Source: Carex sylvatica (Eukaryota; Streptophyta; Magnoliopsida; Poales; Cyperaceae). From it: a stretch of 64,000 nucleotides of DNA. The stretch spans positions 1 to 64,000 of the forward strand of contig CAXKVR010000251.1 in the NCBI GenBank assembly GCA_964058845.1. Reading direction: 5' to 3'. The notes beneath the pieces are model-generated. The model made no database searches. It was not told the DNA's origin and saw nothing but the letters and a program-made list of their open reading frames with translations. The stretch's first letter is position 1; the number at the start of each line of letters is the position of its first letter. Positions 21,541 through 33,500 of this stretch are shown in pieces. Made by a program: the position numbers and the translations under genes.

Positions 21541-22173
21541 TTTTTATTGAGAAAAGGTCAGTGAAACAACACTAATAATTCAATTTCACTGCTTTTTATA
21601 TCAACAACTACACAGTGTAGAAAATTTATGGAACCGAACAACTGTTATTTCGGTTCCATTAATTTCTATGTAAATTAACTTGTAATTAAGCTTCTACTGG
21701 TCCTAGTATTTTCCGATTTTTTTGTAGTCAATGCACGCAGCTACAGCTTCTGAAAATTACTAGGACCTATTGATTTGGTTGAGTAGATATTCCAATGAGA
21801 TTGAAAAGAAAAAATAATCCACCCCTTTTCCTATAATTTGATTTTCTAATTTCTAAAAATAAAAAATTGTTATTTTAATGCCTTCCCAAAATGATAGCAA
21901 ATAAAAACAAAGGAATCTACAAAAAAAAAAAAAAATACAAGTTCTGAACTAGTTTACAAGATTATTTGAGTTCCCTCTGCATCATATTCAGCATATGGCC
22001 CCATATCTACCTTAGCCAATACATTTTTACCACAAGTTCAAACTTTAAATTACTCTATTCTGCCTATAAAAACCCCCATAGAGCTACCAATTATTTCATC
22101 ATCTAATCTCAATCTTCATTCCAAATACTTGCTCTAATTAAAATTAAACTTCAAGCCTTTCCATTTTTGTATA
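21541..22173 (+). promoter_or_regulatory. Upstream region and promoter of defensin copy C
   Basis: 21541-21960 parallels 7920-8690 (CACAGTGTAGAAAA, GAAAATTACTAGGACC, TGCCTTCCCAAAATGATAGC). The proximal part has TATAAAAACCCCCATAGAG with TATA at 22065, about 109 bp before the ATG, and the shared leader CATCTAATCTCAATCTTCATTCC. Confidence 0.75.
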
Positions 22174-22509
22174 ATGGATTCTCGCAAAATGGTTCCTACT
22201 CTTCTCCTCTGCCTTCTGCTCATTGCTGCTACAGGTTTGCATCTCTTTACAACTTTCTCTTGTGCTCTTGTTACATCTTCTTTCTAACAAATTTGTTTTT
22301 CTTCTAAATTTCTCTCTTTCTTTTAAACAGAAATTGGACCAGTGATGAAGGCCGAGGCGAGGAACTGCCTTTCACAGAGTCACGGTTTCAAGGGTGTGTG
22401 CTTCAGCGACAACAACTGTGCAAATGTTTGCCACAATGAGGGATTCCCAAGTGGGGAGTGCAAAACCTCAAAGTTACAGAGCAAGTGCTTCTGCAAGAAG
22501 GAGTGCTGA
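22174..22509 (+). CDS. Plant defensin, copy C (two exons)
   Basis: Paralogue of copy B with the same architecture. Exon 1 is 22174-22234, the intron 22235-22330 (GTTTGC...TTAAACAG), exon 2 22331-22509 with TGA, product 79 residues. The secretory signal MDSRKMVPTLLLCLLLIAAT is followed by a mature domain starting near ARNCLSQSHGFKG. All eight cysteines, the CANVC helix motif, GEC gamma-core start and CFC pair are kept. Relative to copy B the mature region differs at about eight positions (H/N, M/G, A/V, N/D, R/H, A/S, T/S, A/E), all outside the cysteines, which implies a maintained fold and possible divergence in target or charge. Expected in the apoplast or vacuole as an antimicrobial peptide; the target organism is unknown. 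Confidence 0.94.
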
Positions 22510-23632
22510 ATCAAGTTGCTGATTTGTGAGCACTTGAGGTTTTCTTGCTGAATCAAGTTACAGTTGAATGTTGTGTAGTATTGATAATAAGCCCATGGCA
22601 AGAGTAGTGTTCTAGCTTAATTTGGTTATAGATTATATATGCTGTGATTTTGGTGTTTAAATAGTACAAGTATTTCGCTTGTATTTTATGAATGAGGTTT
22701 GAAGTTAAGTTATAATCAGTCTTGATTGAGATGAAACACAGGGCTGGAGTAAAAAAAATATAACAGGATAGGACAATTTCTTAAGTAGCGCATAAATATA
22801 TAATTATTCTATACACAAGACATATTTTTTGTAATTTTTTCTATAAAAAACAAAAATGAGAAGAGAAACATATTTTGAAAAAGAAAAAAAAAATAGATCA
22901 GAGGGAGGCACAGTGTAGGCAAGTCTCCCCCTGAGCTAGCTGACTAGCTCTGCCACTAGTTAAACACTGTATTGCTACAAAGCAATACCTGACAAGAATC
23001 GCTTATAATTAAGGCTCAGTGCATAACTAATCATGAAATTCAAAATAAGCACAATATGAAGATGAAGAGACCAAAATTAAAAAGAAAGAAAATAATTTCC
23101 TTAACACCTTTATCTGGATGGAGAATAGAGGAAAGGGAAAGGAGAGGAAGTTTAATGAAAATTACTTATTTAACCTCCTTTAATTTGTTTAAACTTATAT
23201 TCTATTATTTCTAAAATTGAAGTCTTAACAGAGAGAAACAAGACAAATCAAATAGAAAAAGTAAAAAATATACTTACTTTTCTATCTGTTGACAATCCTG
23301 TTCAGACTGGCACGTGTTGATTCATACAAGTGCTGATCATACAATTCTTATGGTACAAGCAAACAAACATGTTTTGCTAAAAATTCAGCAATAGTGGCAA
23401 ATAAGCCTGATGAATTGATGGTACCACCCAGCTATTTTTGCTGAAAAAAATGGTACTGCAAACAAAAGTTAATTTCTATATCATATTATACACTCCAATA
23501 GTAATTAAGATTTCATCTTACAAGAAATATGAGTCATGTGAGCCTGTGGTCTCTTGCACAAAACATGGTAGACAAAATGCATTTGCACATGAAGAAAAAG
23601 TAAAATCACTTTCTCTATCTCATACATACGCT
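22510..23632. other. Spacer of unit C between defensin and partner gene
   Basis: Matches 9200-9700 and 13283-13590 of unit B, with all unit B insertions missing. This is the closest available picture of the ancestral spacer. The two genes of the unit converge here (defensin on +, partner on -). Confidence 0.7.
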
Positions 23633-25066
23633 TCAACTTAGAAACATCGCCACCTTATCCTTCAAGCTACTTTTTTTCTTCACCAGTGTTTCCCTTTCCT
23701 CCGCCGGTTTTTTCTCTTCTCTGTACACCACTTTCTCATTAGTTTCAACCAAGGAGAAATTACAAACTTCTTCAACTGGTTCAATTAAAGGTTCTTTAAC
23801 CGGTGCCGATTTTTGCAGTAGTGGACCCAAAAACAGATCCAACATATCCTGCGCCGGATTACCAGTTGTTACTACATTTGATGGGATATTTGTATCCTCT
23901 ATCAAATTGTTTTTCTCGCTTAGTGCATAATCACTTGAATCAGTACTAGGTTTAGATGTCGAGCATTTGAGTAATCCTTTGGTTAGTCTGGGACCTGGCA
24001 CAGATTTTGGAGCATCTTTTGAAGGGTCATCCTTGGTGATTGCAGTGGCAGTGTTCTTTTTCAGCTTATCTTTATCAGCATTTACATACTGCAACAATTA
24101 CAAAACTAAACCGTTATAAACTTGATTCCCCAAATATTATTTTTTTGTGCAGACTACCCACATTAGCATTATAATGTACTTGCAAATAACAAGAAAAAAA
24201 AAAAAGCATGTGCATGGAACAGGTTATTTAAATCAGTCTGGTAAAGCTGTGAAATGTCAATATTTACTGACAAAATAATGTTCACATTAAACTAACCTAC
24301 CTGCATGCTATTAGCAAATATTTGCAAAAATGAGAAATTTTGGTACTTGGTGCCATTTCAAGGGATATATTATTATTGGGTGTTAATTCCCAACAACTCA
24401 ATAGAAAAATAAAACTATATAAGTAATCCTCTAATGCAATATGAACCCGGTTATTGTATGTGACCTTGCTTCAAGCAATCAAATCTACATGAATACTGGT
24501 GAAAATATATATTCATACCAAAGTGCAATTTTATATTCACAAAAACCCCTCAGCAAAGGAACCTAACATTTTCGAGAGATTCTTTAACTAGTCCAACCAT
24601 CGGATACTTTTCAGAAAATGTATGAAATTACCTCTTCAGCTATGCTGACAAGATCATCAATGGTCAAATCCGTCTCATCATCACTAGTAACTATTTTTTT
24701 CTTTTGAGCCCTTTTACTTTTTAAACCTTCTGCACTTTCTTTGTTTTCTTCTCCGATTTCAGTTTCATCTTTGCTCATAGCTCTGCTATGCCTTTGTCTT
24801 GGCTGACGCCTTTGCGGCACCACCTCTGCTTCATCAAATTCATCGAGATCTTGAGTCGATATCTTTCTTCTTTGTTTTCTTCTTACAGGTTCTTCTTCAT
24901 TTTGGTCCTCAGATTTCTCTTTGGATGCCCTTTTCTTATTTTTGCTTTTTACATGTTTTTCTTTGATTTGATCCTCAGATTTCACATTTGCATTAGATCC
25001 GGGTGCTTTAGTTTCTGTTTTTGGTTTAAGCATCCAAAGAGGCAGACGCCTTTTTGTTTCAGCCAT
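23633..25066 (-). CDS. Basic, probably nuclear plant protein (two exons)
   Basis: Exon 1 is 25066-24632 (145 codons) ending GAAGAG before a GTAATT donor. The intron is 24631-24089, ending TTGTTGCAG. Exon 2 is 24088-23633 with TGA. Both junctions are phase 0, and the product is about 296 residues. The N-terminus MAETKRRLPLWMLK is followed by a long Lys/Glu-rich disordered region with KNKKR and RRKQRRK, which can serve as nuclear localisation signals, then an acidic DDETDLTIDDLVSIAEE segment at the exon junction. Exon 2 carries GNPAQDMLDLFLGPLLQKS and ends in KKKSSLKDKVAMFLS, the two stretches most likely to be conserved. I believe this is a plant-specific uncharacterised family but cannot name it. 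It converges on the defensin of the same unit. A broken paralogue lies at 13345-15278. Confidence 0.85.
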
Positions 25067-25364
25067 CCTCTATTGATTTTTCTGGTTTAATGATACACAG
25101 TTAACTCGTCATCTCTTGACCTACATAATTTCAAGATGAAACTTCTTTGGAAGATTTAAAGGAAATTTAATCAAGGTTGTGTATAAAATGAAGTGACCTT
25201 TCTTGAACAAAAGACCCAGTTTGTAAGTATTTGCAAAAAAAAAGAAAAAAAAAAAGAGTAAGAACGATAATAGCTGATACATTTATTCTGACAATAAATT
25301 GGTATTAGTAAATATACAAATTACTGTTTTCTCTCAATTCATAAAAGCCCCAAAATACCTAATC

Positions 25365-26864
25365 AACCGGTCAGTTCGGTTGAAGCTAGGGCTGACAACG
25401 AGCCAGCTCGGTCCGAGCTCGAGACCAAGCTCATGGCTCGCTCGTTTTAGCAACGAGCGAGTCATGAGCGAGCCAATATTTGAATCCGAGCTGAACAAGT
25501 GGCTCATGGCTCGCTTGTTTTGACAACAAGTGAGCCGAGCTAACTCATAAAAGTTCGTGAGCCAAAAGCCCAAATGTTTTAGATAATATATTATAAAGTC
25601 AACTGTCATAAATTAAGTTTGTAACTAAATTCATACATATTAAATTACTAAATCTTCAAATTCATACAAACAGAATTCACAAAATAAATAAATTCATGTA
25701 TACTAAATTCACACAAATTTATACCAATGCACAAATTCATACTTGGACCGAGCCAGCTCGCGAACGAGATAAGCCCCAGCTCAAACTCATTAATTTTGAG
25801 TTGAACTAGTGATGAACTGACTCATTAATAGCTCAATCCACTAACAAATGAGTTGTTAGCGAGCGAGCCAGATGCGGTCACGATCAATCCACGAGCTTTT
25901 TTACCACCCCTAGTTGAAACCGAATTAAAATTGTCAAACCAAACTTTTGTTCGGTTTCTAAAAACCCAACCGAACCGACCAATTTAAAATGATCAACCGA
26001 AATTAAACCGAACCGGTTAAACCGAATTAAACTTCGGTTTATTTGGTTGAACCGAACAGATGATTTTAAGCCAGACAGAAAAGAGGGATTCAGCGACATT
26101 TTTATTAAAACCCGAACAAAAGATTTCATTTTAATCCTAATTCGAAAAATTGAAATAAAGCAAATCACACAAAAAAACACACAAACAAAGCATATCACGC
26201 AAAATCGAAATCTATTCAGACAAAAAAAATAATCCTAATTAAGCTAAAGTGCTAAACTACTACACTCACCTCTCTTTATAAACACAGTTACACATACAAT
26301 CAAATTTCACAAGCTCTAACCCTAGATCTAACCAAGGAGGGTCCTCCCATGACGCTTGAGAGCATACACGACATTCATGACGGTTACAGTCTGTCTCATC
26401 GCGACATCGTGCAGAGGCTATTGTGTGGTGGTCTGTAGGTGAAGAGGGGTGGTTGAGAGAAAAGAGGGAAAGAGAAAAATCAAGGTAGAGAGAGACAGAG
26501 TTTGTGATTTGTAATCAAATTTGGGTTGGGTTTGGAGCAAAGAGAAACAGGGAAAAAAGGGAGAGGAATAGCGACATTAGGTAAAAAGAAAAGGAAGCGT
26601 GCGAAGCGGTGAATGGGGAAAAATAAAAAGAACGAAGGGTTTAGTCGGTTTTGAGGGATAAAGGTCTGAGCCGCTGAATCATTTCTTTTTAAAATTGAAT
26701 CATTATAAACCAGTTAGTTCGATTTAGTTAGTTTTGAAAAATCAGAACAGATCGATTCATTTACACCAAACTAATTTAAAAACTCAATCAAACTGATTCA
26801 TTTAAATCAAAAATTTTCGATTCAGTTAAAAATCAAATAAACCGAACTATTTGAGCACCCCTAC
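25365..26864. mobile_element. Probable outer hAT-like element, split by a second hAT
   Basis: The right end GAACTATTTGAGCACCCCTA and repeated CCGAACCG / TTCGGTT motifs on both sides of a GA-rich centre suggest a hAT-type element. The left end is degenerate (TAATCAACCGGTCAGTTCGG). In unit B the flanking host text runs on continuously near 16558, which shows that the segment is an insertion. No clear 8-bp duplication was found. Confidence 0.55.
25387..25912. mobile_element. hAT-type element, 526 bp, nested
   Basis: Ends TAGGGCTGACAACGAGCC and, inverted, TAGGGGTGGTAAAAAAGCTC. Flanks GTTGAAGC (25379-25386) and GTTGAAAC (25913-25920) match at 7 of 8 positions. Subterminal regions are packed with GAGCGAGCC/GGCTCGCTC motifs in both orientations. 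It interrupts another element: TTCGGTTGAA...ACCGAATT becomes continuous when it is removed. Confidence 0.88.
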
Positions 26865-26919
26865 CTAAAACTATTTTAATCTCAAATTTGAAACAACAAT
26901 AGTAAATTCTTCCTCCAAA

Positions 26920-27065
26920 GAATAGTCTTTGGTCTAGTGACAAAGATACATAGTCTCTATATGAAAGATTATAATTTCAAAACTCAAATAGAAGAAATCT
27001 TTTGTTATACAATAAAGATATTAAATAGTTTGATGACTTGACTTCCAATCTTTATTAAAAAAAAT
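26920..27065 (+). mobile_element. tRNA-derived SINE with 13-bp target duplication
   Basis: Flanked by perfect TTCTTCCTCCAAA (26907-26919 and 27066-27078). The 146-bp body starts GAATAGTCTTTGGTCTAGTG (A-box region TCTAGTGACAAAG), contains a weak B-box-like ATTTCAAAACTC, and ends in ATTAAAAAAAATTT. The same site in unit B (about 16605) is empty. Related 3' text occurs at 27690-27770 and a sister element near 58745-58880. Confidence 0.88.
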
Positions 27066-27579
27066 TTCTTCCTCCAAATCACATTCTCCTATTTTAAATT
27101 CCTTTTTCTCCTTATCCTTTTACCTTGTTCCTATACGACACTACTGACTTACATCATTAAAAAAAAAAAAATAAGCAATCATATTGCTAGGTTAGATCAA
27201 CCTATTCATGCACTCTCTCTCCTTCAAATTTATCCAAGAGAAAAATAATCTAAATGCATAAATGAACATTGGCTTATTCCTCATCAATCTTAAAACAAAT
27301 CTTTTGAAAACAGAAAATAACTTAAAAGAGTCTTTCTCTGCAAATACGAATAGAAAAGGGAGCAGCTTTTGTAAAACCTTAGCTAGATACAAATTAACAC
27401 ATGATCAGTAAGCTTTTATTCAAACCATACATCCCAAACACACAACGAAGCAAGTTTGGTATATAATGAAATCATTCATTAGGCTTAACTCAAACAAAAA
27501 TTTTGTTTGGCATTTCAAAATTGTTTGTGAAGTACCTAAAATCAGAACTTTCTACCACAACAAACCATGGTTTGGGTCA

Positions 27580-27775
27580 ACATTGCCTAGAGCAGTTGGA
27601 TAAGACATCCATTCTCCCACGGGAGAACATGGGATCGAGTTGTGTGAGTGTCTAAAAAAAAAGAGATGTGTGTATCTTTGCCACTAGATCGAATGAGAGA
27701 AATTTTTTATTATAATAACAAGAGTATTAAATAGTTGGGTGGCTTGACCTCTAACTTTTACTCAAAAAAAATTAT
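27580..27775 (+). mobile_element. Composite tRNA-like SINE
   Basis: GCCTAGAGCAGTTGGATAAG resembles a tRNA 5' half with A box, and GGGATCGAGTTGTGTGAG resembles a B box. After an A-run the element continues with CTTTGCCACTAGATCGAATG and the tail TGGCTTGACCTCTAACTTTT also seen in the SINE at 26920. It abuts the duplicated text that ends at CATGGTTTGG. No cloverleaf could be closed, so a functional tRNA is unlikely. Confidence 0.55.
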
Positions 27776-27779
27776 CTAT

Positions 27780-28110
27780 TTTTATTTTCAATGTTCAAAT
27801 AATTGATTAACCGTTCAACGTGATCTTTAATTATTCATATAAAAATGTAGTTAATTAGATGATTAAATTTTATAAATTTTAAAAGCTTTTTACTATTTTT
27901 TTAAATAAGTATATTAATATCACTACTTTGGAATGGTCCATAATTTTTAGATCAAGTGATTTTCTACCTATCTAAATAAATAGTAAAAAAAATGCTTCAA
28001 AATGTAAAATTTGGTCTCCGAATAAATTTTAATGAAAAGCTCATGTTGAACATTCAAATTTACTGTTAGAATTTTGAAAACAGAGATATTAAGTCATAGT
28101 ACAATAGCCT
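27780..28110. repeat. Core-block copy of the fold-back MITE family
   Basis: Contains TTCAACGTGATCTTTAATTA, the central AATATCACTACTTTGGAATG and AAATAGTAAAAAAAATG blocks and the opposed TGAACATTCAAATTTACTGTT. Ends are eroded. Confidence 0.5.
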
Positions 28111-28214
28111 CACTCATTTTTCTTAATTGAAAAATATGTGTTTGTTTTCATAGTAGGAAATTCCTCTCTTGAGTATTATTTGATAGGACCGGGAGATCTT
28201 ATAATCTGCAAAAG

Positions 28215-28805
28215 ATTTCTTTTTCTTTTTTGAGGATCAGTGAGTAATGGCTCACCGACATTTTGTATTAAATAATGAAAATATATTTACAATGTCACAA
28301 ACATTAGTCTCCGCAGCCCTGTATAATCAAACAGTAGAGGTTATTTAACTATGAAATAAAACTTCTAATAATACACAGAAGCAGCTAGATTGGTCTCTTT
28401 CCCAAATACTCCAACCGTTAAGGGTCCCCCTTCACAGTACAGACCACTATAGTTTGATTTGAAGATTTGTCTCATTGATTAAGGTAATAATCTCCTTCCT
28501 CTTCTCATAAAATGTATGCCTGTTTCTCTCTCGCCACAACGCCCACACCGCTGCCGCCCAAAGTGTATCCCAGAAGACCCTCCGATTGTTATGTAGTGAA
28601 TAGCGTCACTACCACCATGTTCTTATAATTGAGCTTGATGCCGGTAGAGAACTCTGTTGAGGCAGTATTTCCCTCCAGAATCTTCGTGCAAAAGGGCATG
28701 TCCAGAATAAGTGATCTTGATCCTCTAGAATGTCCTGATCACAGAGCACACAGTGGGGGGAGTGACTAGCAGATCGACCTCGTCTAGTCAGGACGCCATT
28801 TAAAA
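28215..28805 (-). mobile_element. LINE fragment, 3' end with zf-RVT-like sequence
   Basis: Read on the minus strand, 28805-28620 encodes TRRGRSASHSPHCVLCDQ, then EDQDHLFWTCPFARRFW. This is the C-x2-C-x(n)-H-x4-C pattern of the zinc-binding domain at the end of plant LINE reverse transcriptases (zf-RVT family). After a frame change, WDTLWAAAVWALWRERNRHTF follows, also typical of that region. Stops and shifts make it a dead copy, and the AT-rich 3' end faces 28215. Confidence 0.75.
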
Positions 28806-28829
28806 GAAATCTTATTAAATGTTTGTTAT

Positions 28830-29822
28830 TGCTTCTGAAAATAAACAGTCATTAACAACAAAAAACAACAATGTTTTCTCTCTTGCTTTATGCAAGAAAT
28901 TGCATTTGCTAATAACACTCCTCTATGATCAACGAACAAGCTTATAATAAATACAACAAATTAAAAATAGGTTCTAGCTGAATGAAATGGAGGAGCTGCA
29001 AGTGAACAGATGCATCAATAACCGAGCATATAATTTGACCACTGATGATGAAGAGATGATTTGCACATCGAGGTCACGTGTATTTGGACTTCAACAAAGT
29101 GATTTTGCATGCAACTGATCCTTACTGCTTATCTAATTAATACAAGAGGTATAGGTATATGTTACTGAAGTCTGCATAGTTCCAGTTTTGTTCCTACAAC
29201 TATGTAATGTACCAATTTGCTGGTAATCAGAGTTGATTGTATGTACTACGTACGTTTCTTCATCTAATGGATCTTATTTAACTGTTAAGACGTTTGAAAT
29301 TGTTAAAGCCTAGGTGCTTCTTTCGGATCATAAAGTTCCTCCAGAATACCACTTTAAATGTAAATTTAATGAAATATTCATTGATTGTGAATTGCTTGCA
29401 ACCCAAGGGCCATATATGACATTTAGTCAAAAACTGAAAAATAAATGCAATAATTAGTCCCAAGCTTGCTTAAACTCTGATCCACATATTCTGACCATAT
29501 GCCAGTTGCTCAGAGAAATATGCTATCCACATGTAACACAAGTCATACTTTGTGTAGCCTGAATTAGTTATATATGCTGCCTCAAATGAAAAAATTAGAG
29601 AAGAAAATGATATTGATTAATTTGGAACTTCTGCTAGGAAATTCAGTTAAGAGGCAAACAATAACGCCTGTGCAGGATTCATATGATGAAATGAAATGAA
29701 GTCATCACAGCAACTAGTGACGCCTATTATTAAGTCATCCCTTTCCCGAAACCCAAATGCTCACAAAGAACTGCATCATCGGCTCGTGATTTATTATTAC
29801 TTATCTTCTATTTTTTTTTTTC

Positions 29823-29856
<34 letters not shown>

Positions 29857-30500
29857 GTTATATCAGAAATGAAAAAAGATAATAGTGCAGGAAAAACTGA
29901 GTATTCTATCAGTGATCTCATAAACTTGTTAGCATGTATTTGGAACACAAAAAGTCAATTTTATATATAAAGAATTATACCTATTGTCACGAAATGATCA
30001 ATTATTTTTTTATCAAGCTGACACTTTGTATTAATATTTTTTGTCCTCAATTTTTATATTAAAATACAAATTGGAGGAGGCATAAAGTTCTGCATTCACA
30101 ATCTGTGTCATTCTAGTACTTCAAATTAAGGAGGTAATTAGCAGTTTGACAGAGCAAAAGCCGAAATTTCAAAGATGGCACGGATCAAAAAAATTCATAG
30201 AATGCAAGTGTTTTACTACATGCAACTCATTTAATGTTCTAGCCTCTGGGTTTCAGGATTAGCATTTTATCAAAACTCTTCTCCGTAGAAATGTCATCGC
30301 ACAAGCGAAAGACAAGTCCATGGAGATTTGAAAATTACAAGACTCATATATTTAATATATGCTGTACAAGTAAATAAAGTAATTTCAGAGATCCAACCAC
30401 TGTCACCACCTATCAGCTATGCCTCCTTGGTACCTCCGATAAGTTAAAATTGCTCGATGTACTTGCCTTCAATATTAAACATTTCAAATTATTACGAATA
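28830..30500. other. Intergenic, end of unit C and 3' flank of the next gene
   Basis: 28900-29030 matches 18440-18960 of unit B (GATCAA, ATACAACAAATTA, GGAGGAGCTGCAAGTGAACAG), which marks the distal edge of the tandem unit. From 29100 to 29820 I see no gene. Confidence 0.5.
29825..29855 (+). repeat. 31-base G homopolymer
   Basis: An uninterrupted run of 31 G preceded by a T-rich stretch (CTATTTTTTTTTTTCTT). Long G runs are rare in AT-rich plant DNA and can form G-quadruplexes. An assembly artefact is possible, since homopolymer length is hard to call. Confidence 0.85.
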
Positions 30501-30505
30501 GTTCT

Positions 30506-33500
30506 TCAACAGCTAATTAAGATGTACCAGTGCATGTTCTTGGATGATAATGTGAGAAGATAAATTGAATAGTATACCATAGAGGAGAAACTAGGCCACA
30601 TGGCTCTAAAAAGGTCTCCATTTATTGATCCAGGTATAGGAGGCATCCTTCTTAAACTAGAATTAGGTCCATTTATCCTGCTTGAAAGATCAATTCCAAG
30701 ATTTAATAATGAGAGAAGTTCTTTGTTTCTTTGTTTTCTAAAATTGAAGAAAGTTGACACTCAGTATATATGTCTTGGATATCAGTATTCAGTACCAGTA
30801 CAGTACATGCTTCGCAAAAAAGAAAAAGAGAAAAAAAAAAATGGTACTGAATCTGATTCTGGTAGTATAGACCAGTGTTTTAGTTAATTCTTCAATTATC
30901 TCTAATGGAGAACATGATTTGATTTGAGAATGGAAATATTACCCAAGTAAAAGGTTTTCGATATTGCTTCCAACATAACTGAAGAGGACGCCATTCTGTA
31001 TCTGGATATGAATTCAAGAATTTAGATTTTAAGAAGTATCCGATAACATGTACTTCAAATAATATATATATCAGAGAAAAATAATAGATTATTGATTACT
31101 AGATATTAAAAAGATAACTCAGTTGGTTTTTTTCCCGCTAATATCATCTCTGCCAATAATTATTTTCCAGTAAATTTAACTTTTGAGTGAGAAATTAGTG
31201 CAAACAAAATGCACATTATTATAAATGAACTTGTTACTAAGCTGTTGAAAAAGTCGAACAGATTACCTGGCCTTCTTCAATATTTCTAGCTATCATATCC
31301 AGTGCTCTGTCATTTTCTTCTAGAAGGCGCAAAACTATGCAAGTTGAAGCACATAAAAAAATTATATTAAATTACAATGTAATCAAATCAAACAACTGGT
31401 CCCTCAAGGATCCTTTTCTACTTGAAATTCCTTAAATTTCTACTCTTTTTGTATGGTAACAGGGAAATGATGAACTGTCTAAAAAGAAACCCAATATATA
31501 AGTTTTGAGAAGCTACTTAATCGCCTAACTTTTTTGTAAATCTCATATTTTTTGTTTACAAACATTGTCTATGATCGTTTACGAGCCACATTGTGTGCTA
31601 ATAAGAAAGAAATAGATTTTAAGACATTGTCTGCCAATCGATAAGAGATTCACACAACAAAAATCTGGGAATTTTCTACTGTCTGAAATATCCAATTTCA
31701 GGTTCTAAATCTGTCACTTTAGCTTTCCAAATTACAATAAAAGATGTTTAAATGAAATATTCCTTGGTTCCTACTATATTTTAAGCCATAAAATAGATTT
31801 TCTATTAGTAATGTTATGGGAGAATGAAAATTTGATAGAAGAATATTCCACCAACAAATGTGCATTACATATTACATATTAGTGTAATTGGATAGGATTT
31901 AGTCCTTATACTGAAATATATCAGTAATCAGACAAAAAATGATTCTAAATCTTAGTTAACAAAGCAAAAAATGGTTTCCACCAGATGAACTGTATATTTA
32001 ACTGATGAATTTTGTTATAAGCTTTCATACAATTACAAAAGAATAGAGATAAAGATATAAATAAATAGAAAGAACAGGTAAAACCTTCCGAGGAAATAGG
32101 ATCGTTTTGGTTTGTGTGCGAGTTATGCATCACTGGTAGAGAACTTGAACTTGCACTTTGAATGTGCTGATGGTTATAAACCTCTAGAGATGAACTAGCA
32201 AGTCTTTCCTGGGACACACACAACTTTAGCATATCAAGTAGACTGTTAAGAGTAATATAGCAATATTCCTCACTTATTCTACATATTAATTTAAAATATA
32301 TTAAGAAGAATATGCTGGTAAATATGCATCATGAGCTTGCTCAGAAAAACATTGTATTCATGAAATAAGTTTCAATTCAATTGACTCCAAGCATTATTAA
32401 CTGCATCATATTTATATTGCATATTATAGGGTTCTATATTCAAACCGGTCCACATGAGAATCTAAGAAGTTTAAATAATAAGTATTACAATAACATTTTC
32501 CATACAATTAATTAAGAATAATTTAGTGAAATTAGTTTAACTAAACACCACCATGTAATTCAAAGAATAATAAAAGGCAAAAAGTTGAATGCATTAGCAG
32601 ATGGACTAAGGTTGGTTGATTGGAGTTACTATTATTTTTTTTCATATATATGAAATTGTTGTTGCATTAATTTTGTTCAGATATTTATAGTTAATGGTGA
32701 TGAAATGCTCTAATAAGAATATATAGACAATTAACTTGGCAGGACAAGCAAGCAGTCAGTAAATTATTTGGTGATCAGATTAAAAAGTCTCATAAAATTT
32801 TCTCAAACCTTTCTGTCTCTCATGCTTCTTCTCAAATGCATCTGTTCAATCATTTGCCTTTTCTCCTGTTCCTTCTTCTAAAGAGAGAAATTTTAGTAGA
32901 ATTAGTAAGAGTTAGACATAACAGAAGTTCCATTTAAGAAAATGGTGCAAGATGTAAGCAGGAATTTATTTGAAATGATCAAAGAAACAAAATATCAAAT
33001 GATATATCATAAAGATAAGTCGTCTTCCTTAAAAAAAATAAAGATGGTTAACAGCTTTTTGATGTGCATGCCCACATGTTATGTACTGACTATAACTCAA
33101 AAGGATCTTTCTTTTAAGTAATTTTTTTTTTTTTAAGAAAAGACTACTATCCCTGTTTCATTACTGAAACATTAAGTTTCTTTTAAATAAATATTAATTG
33201 TAGAAATTATCAAAATAAAAAAATAAAAAGCTTATTTATTCTACATACAAACCTTCATCCACTGACACCTCATTGCAACATCCCTGACAGTCTTGTTGAC
33301 TAGTCTTGTCGCTATCTTAGCATACTTTGTAATAACAGGATCATTCACAAATCTGAAAAATACGCAAAAAATACAAAAACAGAACGATCAGGGGACATGT
33401 GAAAATAGGAATCTGAATGGCATGAAAAAAACGGCACAGTTCCATTTTTAAATGACAAAGGAGAATGCAGGATGTAAAATAAATCGACATACTCTTCAAG

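Noticed and set aside
22380..22601. 73-codon open frame on the minus strand
   Set aside because: It is the antisense of defensin C exon 2 and its 3' UTR.
27580..27660. tRNA gene suggested by GAGCAGTTGGATAAG and GGGATCGAGTT
   Set aside because: A and B boxes are present but no cloverleaf closes and the sequence continues into a SINE tail.
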